Below are positions 59,407 to 64,000 of a DNA stretch of 64,000 nt, piece by piece. A program made the translations under genes and the position numbers. Origin of the DNA: Mycobacterium sp. UM_CSW (lineage in GTDB: Bacteria > Actinomycetota > Actinomycetes > Mycobacteriales > Mycobacteriaceae); contig NZ_AUWQ01000035.1 in the NCBI RefSeq assembly GCF_000455205.1, forward strand, positions 35,571 through 99,570, written 5' to 3'. Positions within the stretch are counted from its first letter, which is position 1, and each line of letters starts with the position of its first letter. The notes under the pieces were generated by a model. It saw only the letters and a program-made list of their open reading frames with translations, ran no database searches and had not been told where the DNA came from.

Positions 59407-59452
59407 GCTTGCCCTCAACTCCTCGTCAGTTGCTGTCGTGCTTGTCTGTTTT

Positions 59453-59582
59453 ACAGTACGCAACTGTGCAGCATAATGCACACTACGTCGGTTGATGATG
59501 CTGTGCCAAACGCGACTTTCTGGTGCTGACGGCACATTTCGCGCGGACTATGGCCGCTGTTGTGTACCCTGAGGTGTACAAT
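59453..59582. promoter_or_regulatory. Divergent promoter region with short repeats
   Basis: Between the dehydrogenase and XRE genes: ACAGT/ACTGT (59453-59457/59463-59467), TGTGCA-N6-TGCACA (59465-59470/59477-59482), and a direct repeat GTGTAC at 59562-59567 and 59574-59579. Any of these could be sites for the XRE-cupin regulator; the direct repeat lies just upstream of its ATG. Confidence 0.45.
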
Positions 59583-59601
59583 TTAGCGGACGTTCGGAGC
59601 A

Positions 59602-60288
59602 ATGGTGAAAGAAGACGGATCAACGCCTCACGTAGCCGAGGGCGCAACGGGCCTCGGCCCGCGGCTTCGGCAGCTCCGCAATGCGCGGGGCATCTCAGTG
59701 CGGGAACTGGCGCGCCGGGCCGGCTGCTCAGCGAGCCTGATCTCGCAGGTGGAACGCGGAGTGACGACACCGTCCGCCAGCGTCGTCTACGCACTGGCCA
59801 ACGAGCTGGGCATCTCGCTGGACTTCCTGTTCGGCGCCGGCGACCCGCTAAATTCCCCGCACACATCGTCGGCGGTAGGCGATGCATTCGCGGCCCCACC
59901 CTCTGCGTTCCACCAATGGGGTCGCGCCAGCGGCGCCAACGGAGCGGGGATCGTGCAACGAGCCGGCGATCGCAGCGTCATCGAACTCTCGACGGGGGTC
60001 CGCTGGGAGCGACTCACACTCACGCACGACGACCGGGTCGACTTTCTCGAGGTGATCTACGCCCCCGGTGGCCAATCCAGCGACGGTGGTCAGGCCGTAC
60101 GTCACGACGGCCGCGAATATCTTTATGTTCTGCAGGGAGAGCTGGAAGCCGTCATCGGCTTCGACACCCTGCAACTGCATGAGGGCGACTCGCTGGCCTT
60201 CGACCCCGCGACGCCACACCAATACCGCAATCGCACAACCGAAATCGCCCGCGTTTTATCCGTCGTCGTGCACACTCCCACGAGGTGA
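59602..60288 (+). CDS. XRE-cupin transcriptional regulator
   Basis: 228 residues from ATG 59602. HTH_3 at about 20-75: LGPRLRQLRNARGISVRELA, then RRAGCSASLISQVERG and LANELGISLDFLFG. The cupin-2 domain follows at about 140-220 (VDFLEVIYAPGGQSSDGG, EYLYVLQGELEAVIG, EGDSLAFDPATPHQYRN). This PuuR/SutR-like layout senses small metabolites through the cupin barrel. It is divergent from the dehydrogenase/SDR/VOC unit, the probable target. The downstream 234-bp gap carries distant 10-bp inverted arms (60291-60300 and 60383-60392). Confidence 0.88.
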   Translation: MVKEDGSTPHVAEGATGLGPRLRQLRNARGISVRELARRAGCSASLISQVERGVTTPSASVVYALANELGISLDFLFGAGDPLNSPHTSSAVGDAFAAPPSAFHQWGRASGANGAGIVQRAGDRSVIELSTGVRWERLTLTHDDRVDFLEVIYAPGGQSSDGGQAVRHDGREYLYVLQGELEAVIGFDTLQLHEGDSLAFDPATPHQYRNRTTEIARVLSVVVHTPTR

Positions 60289-60522
60289 GGCGTCCGCGTC
60301 TGCGCGGGTACTACCCGCCGCCCGCGCGAGTGTGATGTTGTGCACAGCGACACCGGAAACGCCCAGCTGCGACCCCACAGGCGACGCGGACGGGTGTGAT
60401 CTGGCTCGCGTTCAAGTTTCCGGACCCGTCGCGTCCGGTTAGTCTCTCCGAAACCTCTCGGCCCGATCGGCCAGTGCACCGGCGCCAGCGCCGGAATCAT
60501 AATTCCAATTTGTGGGAGACCC

Positions 60523-60765
60523 ATGTCCAAAAAACGAGGCGATTTCGCGTACCAATATGACCTGACGCTCGACGAAGCGCGTCGGCGCGCGGCGGTTCTC
60601 GAGGCGATCGATGGCGACTGGGATCCCGTTCAGGTGCTCGCGGAGGAAGAGCGCGCCTGGGACCTGCTGTACAGCGGGCTGGACGACGACCAGCAGCGGA
60701 TCTACGACGAGCTTGTCGACGCGGGAGTTCTCCCGGATCGGGCGGCGAACCGTGTTACCGATTGA
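60523..60765 (+). CDS. Small conserved protein (DUF6400-like)
   Basis: 80 residues from ATG 60523 with GTGGGAGA as ribosome site. Acidic and helical: YDLTLDEARRRAAVLEAI, WDPVQVLAEEERAWDLLYSGL, DDQQRIYDELVDAGVLP. The core E-ERAWDLLYSGLD-QQ-IYDEL is familiar from short actinobacterial proteins annotated DUF6400; function unknown. Overlaps the next gene by 14 bp, so they are co-expressed. Confidence 0.75.
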   Translation: MSKKRGDFAYQYDLTLDEARRRAAVLEAIDGDWDPVQVLAEEERAWDLLYSGLDDDQQRIYDELVDAGVLPDRAANRVTD

Positions 60766-60955
60766 TCCCCACGCCGACCGCGGCCGACGCGCCTGGCTGC
60801 CCTGCCCGCAGTGCGATCACGCCAGGCACTGCGACGACTGCCGCGGCCCCCGCAACTGCACGAACCACTGGCAGTATCTGCTGAGCAACCGCGCCTGGGT
60901 GGTCCATCTGCAGTGCCCCACCTGCGGTCACCTCTGGTCCGCCGATACCCGGTAA
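60752..60955 (+). CDS. Small zinc-ribbon protein
   Basis: 67 residues from GTG 60752, overlapping the preceding gene by 14 bp. Four CxxC-type pairs or singles: CPQC, CDDC, C in RNCTNHW and CPTC, a plausible two-zinc binding set. The rest is WQYLLSNRAWVVHLQ. Too small for an enzyme; may bind nucleic acid or another protein. The tight overlap with a DUF6400-like gene suggests a functional pair. Confidence 0.68.
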   Translation: MLPIDPHADRGRRAWLPCPQCDHARHCDDCRGPRNCTNHWQYLLSNRAWVVHLQCPTCGHLWSADTR

Positions 60956-61006
60956 CCGCCTATTAGAGTGAATCGCTGTCCGGCACCTTGGAAGGTGAGG
61001 CCAGCG

Positions 61007-62386
61007 ATGAGCGATATGACGGCGCGGTTCGCCGAAATCGTCGGCGAGCACAACCTGCTGACGGGCGACGCGATCCCCGAAGACTATTGGCACGACGAGG
61101 TGTTGACGTCGGCGCCGCAGAAGCCGGCATATGTCGCCAAACCGGCCACTGCCGAAGAGGTTTCGCGGCTGCTCAAGGCCGCGAGCGAGAACAAAATCCC
61201 GGTGACAGCCCGCGGCTCCGGCAGCGGCCTTTCCGGCGCGGCGATCCCGCGCGAAGACGGGCTGCTGATCTCCTTCGAGCGGATGAACGCGATCCTCGAG
61301 GTCGACACCACCAACCAGGTCGCCGTCGTCCAACCCGGCGTCACGCTGACCGAACTGGACGCCGCGACCGTCGACTCCGGGCTGAGCTACATGGTGCACC
61401 CGGGCGAGCTGTCCTCCAGCGTCGGCGGCAACGTCGGCACCAACGCCGGCGGGATGCGCGCGGTCAAGTACGGCATCGCCCGCCACAACGTGCTCGGCCT
61501 GCAGGCGGTGCTGCCCACCGGCGAGATCATCCGCACCGGCGGCAAGATCGCCAAGGTCTCCACCGGCTACGACCTGACCCAGCTAATCGTCGGCTCCGAA
61601 GGCACCCTGGCCCTGGCCACCGCGGTGACGGTCAAGCTGCACCCGCGCCTCGACCACGCCGCCACCGTGCTCGCCCCGTTCGCCGACTTCGACCAGGTCA
61701 TGGAGGCGGTGCCCCAGGTCCTCGCCAGCGGGCTGGCGCCCTACATCGTCGAATACATCGACAACATGACGATGGCCGCGCTCGTCCACACCCAGAACCT
61801 GGAGCTTGGTGTCCCCGACAACGTCCGCGACAGCTGCCAGGCGTATCTCGTTGTGGCACTTGAGAACCGCACCGCAGAAAGGCTCGACGAGGACGTCGAG
61901 CGAGCCGGCGAGCTGGTGGTCGAGCTGGGCGCCGTCGACGCCTATGTGCTGGAAGGGATTTCGGCGCGCAAGCTGATCGAGGCGCGCGAAAAGGCGTTCT
62001 GGACCGCCAAGGCGATCGGCGCCGACGACATCATCGACACGGTCGTGCCGCGCTCGGCGATGCCGAAGTTCCTCGCCGCCGCGCGCGAACTGGCGGCGAC
62101 CGCGGGCGGCGCGGCGGCCGGTTGCGGGCACGCCGGCGACGGCAACGTGCACCTGGCCATCATCTGCAAAGACCCGGCGAAAAAGAAGCAGCTGATGACC
62201 GACATCCTCGCGCTGGCAATGGAATTGGGGGGCGCGATCTCCGGCGAACACGGCCTCGGCCGCGCCAAGACCCCGTACTTCCTGCAGCTCGAAGACCCGG
62301 TCAAGGTCGATCTCATGCGCCGCATCAAGCACAGCTTCGACCCGGCGGGCATCCTCAACCCCGACGTGCTGTTCGCCGAACCCTAA
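61007..62386 (+). CDS. FAD-linked oxidase, GlcD/D-lactate dehydrogenase type (Rv2280-like)
   Basis: 459 residues from ATG 61007, after GAAGGTGAGG. FAD_binding_4 (PCMH) domain at about 40-215: TARGSGSGLSGAAIP, VQPGVTLTELDAA, GGNVGTNAGGMRAVKYG and IVGSEGTLALATA. C-terminal FAD-oxidase domain with CGHAGDGNVHLAII (metal/substrate His), GAISGEHGLGRAKTPY and FDPAGILNPDVLF. Family role: oxidation of glycolate, D-lactate or other 2-hydroxy acids, flavin-linked. Length equals my recollection of M. tuberculosis Rv2280 (459). It overlaps the converging kinase by 4 bp. Confidence 0.9.
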   Translation: MSDMTARFAEIVGEHNLLTGDAIPEDYWHDEVLTSAPQKPAYVAKPATAEEVSRLLKAASENKIPVTARGSGSGLSGAAIPREDGLLISFERMNAILEVDTTNQVAVVQPGVTLTELDAATVDSGLSYMVHPGELSSSVGGNVGTNAGGMRAVKYGIARHNVLGLQAVLPTGEIIRTGGKIAKVSTGYDLTQLIVGSEGTLALATAVTVKLHPRLDHAATVLAPFADFDQVMEAVPQVLASGLAPYIVEYIDNMTMAALVHTQNLELGVPDNVRDSCQAYLVVALENRTAERLDEDVERAGELVVELGAVDAYVLEGISARKLIEAREKAFWTAKAIGADDIIDTVVPRSAMPKFLAAARELAATAGGAAAGCGHAGDGNVHLAIICKDPAKKKQLMTDILALAMELGGAISGEHGLGRAKTPYFLQLEDPVKVDLMRRIKHSFDPAGILNPDVLFAEP

Positions 62387-63837
62387 GTGGCGCTTGCGTA
62401 TTGCAGCACCGGCTCCGACGAGTCGACGTGACCGTTGCTGATGATCCGAAGCCGCTCCGGGCGCACCTCGTAGCGAACCCCGTTTTCCGGATTGGTGACG
62501 TCGAACCCGTCGGATGACCGCACCGCGTCGGTCAGCTCGATGTGGGCGCCGTCGCGGATGCGCTCGCCCCGGTAGTAGAAATTGCCGGGCGCGGTTTGGC
62601 ACACCACCGCGAGCGACTGGGCGGTCCGCACCACCAGGGCCGGCGGATTGCCCGGGTCGCACCGCGCCGTCTCACCGACGAAGCCCAGGCCGTCGGCACC
62701 CTGGACGGGCTGCGACAGCGACGGCGTCTTCGTCGTCGATGGGGTCGGGGGCGCCGTCGTTTGAGGGGATGCACTGTTGCGCGTGCCGCCGAAGAGAACA
62801 AGCGTCACCGCGATGACCGCCGCGACAATCAACACGGCCGCCGCCGCCCCGGCGACGAGGACGGGTGCCCGCCGGAGAACCGAATTGCCCGTCCGCGGCG
62901 GCTCCGGCGCCGGCGGCGGATATGGGCTGTAACCGGTGTCGTCCGGGTTGGGGTAGACCGTCGAGAACGCCCGGGTGCGCGAGGGCGACGGCTCCGGGGT
63001 CGACGGCGTGAGCCCGAACGCCGCAGTCGCCAGTTCACCCGCGGAGGAGAACCGCGCGGCCGGGTCCTTGGCCATCCCGCGGGCGATGACGCCGTCGAGC
63101 GCCTTATCGATGCCCCGGCGCATGATGCTCGGCCGGGGCGGCGGCATCTGCAGGTGCGCGGTGATCAGCGCCGGGATCTCCGCGCCCTCGAACGGCGCTT
63201 GACCCGTGAGGCACTCGTAGAGCACGCACGCCAGCGAGTAGACGTCGGTCTGCGGTCCCACCGGGCCGCCGTCGAATCGTTCGGGCGCCATGTAGGCACA
63301 CGACCCGATCAACGGTCCGCCCGCCGTCAGGCTCGGATCGCCGTGCGCCTGCGCGAGGCCGAAGTCGACCAGGTAGGCGAAGTTGTCGCGGGTGAGCAGC
63401 ACGTTCTCCGGCTTCACGTCGCGATGCACCAGGCCCTCGGCATGGGCGGCGTCCAGCGCGGCCGCCACCTGCGCCGTGATCGCCGCCGCCTGCCCGGGAT
63501 CGAGCGGGCCCCGCTCGCGAAGCAGATCCTTCAGGCTGCCCCCATCGACCAGGCGCATGTCGATGAACAGCACCCCGTCGATTTCGCCGAAGTCGTGCAC
63601 CGGGATGACGTGCGGTTCCTGCACTCGCGCCGCCAGCTGGGATTCGCGCCGAAAGCGCTGCTGGAAACCCGGATCCGCCGCCATCTCGGGGCGCAACAGC
63701 TTGAGCGCGACCATCCGGCCCTTGCGCGTGTCGTAGGCCCGGTACACCTCGCCCATTCCGCCCGCGCCGATCAGTGATCGCAGCTCGTAGGGCCCGAACC
63801 GAGTGCCGACGCGCGAGCGACGATACGGCGTAAACAA
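62383..63837 (-). CDS. Transmembrane Ser/Thr protein kinase (Pkn family)
   Basis: 484 residues from TTG 63837, chosen for GAAAGGA six nt before it and because no ATG or GTG lies between it and the kinase domain. Kinase motifs: GAGGMGEVYRA, catalytic Lys46 (VALKLL), HRDVKPEN, DFGLAQ, and APE segment MAPERFDG. A TM helix at about 333-357 (VLVAGAAAAVLIVAAVIAVTLV) separates the cytoplasmic kinase from an exported domain of about 100 residues with Cys pair (ETARCDPGN, VVCQTAPG) and FYYRGERI. Eukaryotic-type Hanks kinase as in mycobacterial PknF/PknI types, though I cannot name the orthologue. The exported part has no PASTA repeats. Confidence 0.9.
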   Translation of the reverse strand: MFTPYRRSRVGTRFGPYELRSLIGAGGMGEVYRAYDTRKGRMVALKLLRPEMAADPGFQQRFRRESQLAARVQEPHVIPVHDFGEIDGVLFIDMRLVDGGSLKDLLRERGPLDPGQAAAITAQVAAALDAAHAEGLVHRDVKPENVLLTRDNFAYLVDFGLAQAHGDPSLTAGGPLIGSCAYMAPERFDGGPVGPQTDVYSLACVLYECLTGQAPFEGAEIPALITAHLQMPPPRPSIMRRGIDKALDGVIARGMAKDPAARFSSAGELATAAFGLTPSTPEPSPSRTRAFSTVYPNPDDTGYSPYPPPAPEPPRTGNSVLRRAPVLVAGAAAAVLIVAAVIAVTLVLFGGTRNSASPQTTAPPTPSTTKTPSLSQPVQGADGLGFVGETARCDPGNPPALVVRTAQSLAVVCQTAPGNFYYRGERIRDGAHIELTDAVRSSDGFDVTNPENGVRYEVRPERLRIISNGHVDSSEPVLQYASAT

Positions 63838-63934
63838 TCGACATCCTTTCGCTCGGCCTGCAGGAGGATTCCCACATCGAGCGTGCAGATAACGGCGCCG
63901 GCTCGAGTCACAAGAAGTCAGGGATATGCCAAAC

Positions 63935-63994
63935 TGCCCGCCTCGTAGCGACAACCGACGGCGCCCTCGGAATTTTGTCGCTCTGAGGCGGGCA
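63935..63994. repeat. Intergenic inverted repeat (hairpin E)
   Basis: TGCCCGCCTCGTAGCGACAA (63935-63954) and its reverse complement with two mismatches (63975-63994) around a 20-nt loop. It is about 100 bp upstream of the kinase TTG. Same span (60 nt) as hairpins B and C, different sequence. Confidence 0.7.
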
Positions 63995-64000
63995 CAGAGG

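Noticed and set aside
60291-60392. 10-bp inverted arms 82 nt apart after the XRE gene
   Set aside because: The arms are short for such a wide separation in GC-rich DNA and may be by chance; mentioned only in the gene entry.
1-64000. CRISPR array, tRNA, rRNA or insertion sequence
   Set aside because: No regularly spaced repeats, no cloverleaf or rRNA-like sequence and no transposase-like reading frame were recognised.

Overview
The window is high-GC chromosomal DNA of a Mycobacterium. Lineage markers are an S-(hydroxymethyl)mycothiol dehydrogenase, a CYP124-like P450, a PE-domain protein, a cutinase, an Ami1-type amidase, an MmpS-like exported protein, DUF3145 and F420/LLM-type oxidoreductases. 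As far as I recall, 1-21.4 kb follows the order of the M. tuberculosis Rv2252-Rv2266 neighbourhood: lipid kinase end, beta-lactamase-like protein, methyltransferase, mscR, MBL hydrolase, Lnt-like protein, SDR, Hsp70-like protein, cyp124. The GlcD-type oxidase at 61.0 kb looks like Rv2280. Between those two anchors (21.4-61 kb) the gene content differs, and this is where the accessory material lies. No rRNA, tRNA, insertion sequence, integrase or CRISPR array was seen.

1-21.4 kb: housekeeping and lipid/redox genes. An inserted-looking block at 6.6-10.3 kb holds an NAD(P)-binding protein, a MarR repressor, two small membrane proteins and a Tat-exported multicopper oxidase. It is organised around a 31-bp MarR-type palindrome, and a related half-site lies before the first gene. 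A minus-strand run (14.1 to 10.7 kb) encodes an Lnt-like protein whose catalytic Cys appears to be Ser, a membrane SHOCT protein and an orphan PE protein.

21.4-34.7 kb: a mixture of hydrolases (HAD, three alpha/beta hydrolases, cutinase), a tandem DUF202 pair, Ami1-like amidase, a ClpX-type zinc-finger/HTH protein behind two identical-consensus palindromes, a TetR/enoyl-CoA hydratase operon with a clear operator, a DUF3060 membrane protein, an unrecognised 420-residue protein, an SDR and an SMP-30 lactonase.

34.8-51.7 kb: a defence island. It has an EEP nuclease and a divergent HNH endonuclease, then a large SNF2 helicase on the minus strand. Divergent from the helicase is a tightly packed three-gene operon: a second SNF2-type helicase with a C-terminal DUF3883-like domain, a DUF1156 adenine methyltransferase, and a DUF499 ATPase carrying an N-terminal Swt1-type HEPN domain with an intact Rx4H motif. 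These parts resemble those of BREX type 3 and DISARM, but neither PglZ nor DrmB is present. A second cassette pairs a ParA/Soj-type ATPase with a compact SIR2-domain protein, stop codon directly abutting start codon. This is the most interesting part of the window.

51.7-64 kb: return to mycobacterial metabolism. It has VOC proteins, a P450, an aminoglycoside-phosphotransferase-like protein (possibly frameshifted), a PHP-domain protein, a phytanoyl-CoA-dioxygenase-like enzyme, an SDR/hydroxyacid-dehydrogenase pair divergent from an XRE-cupin regulator, two small conserved proteins, the GlcD-like oxidase and a transmembrane Ser/Thr kinase. Imperfect hairpins of about 60 nt with 12-22-bp arms recur in intergenic gaps (4.8, 10.6, 21.4 and 63.9 kb).
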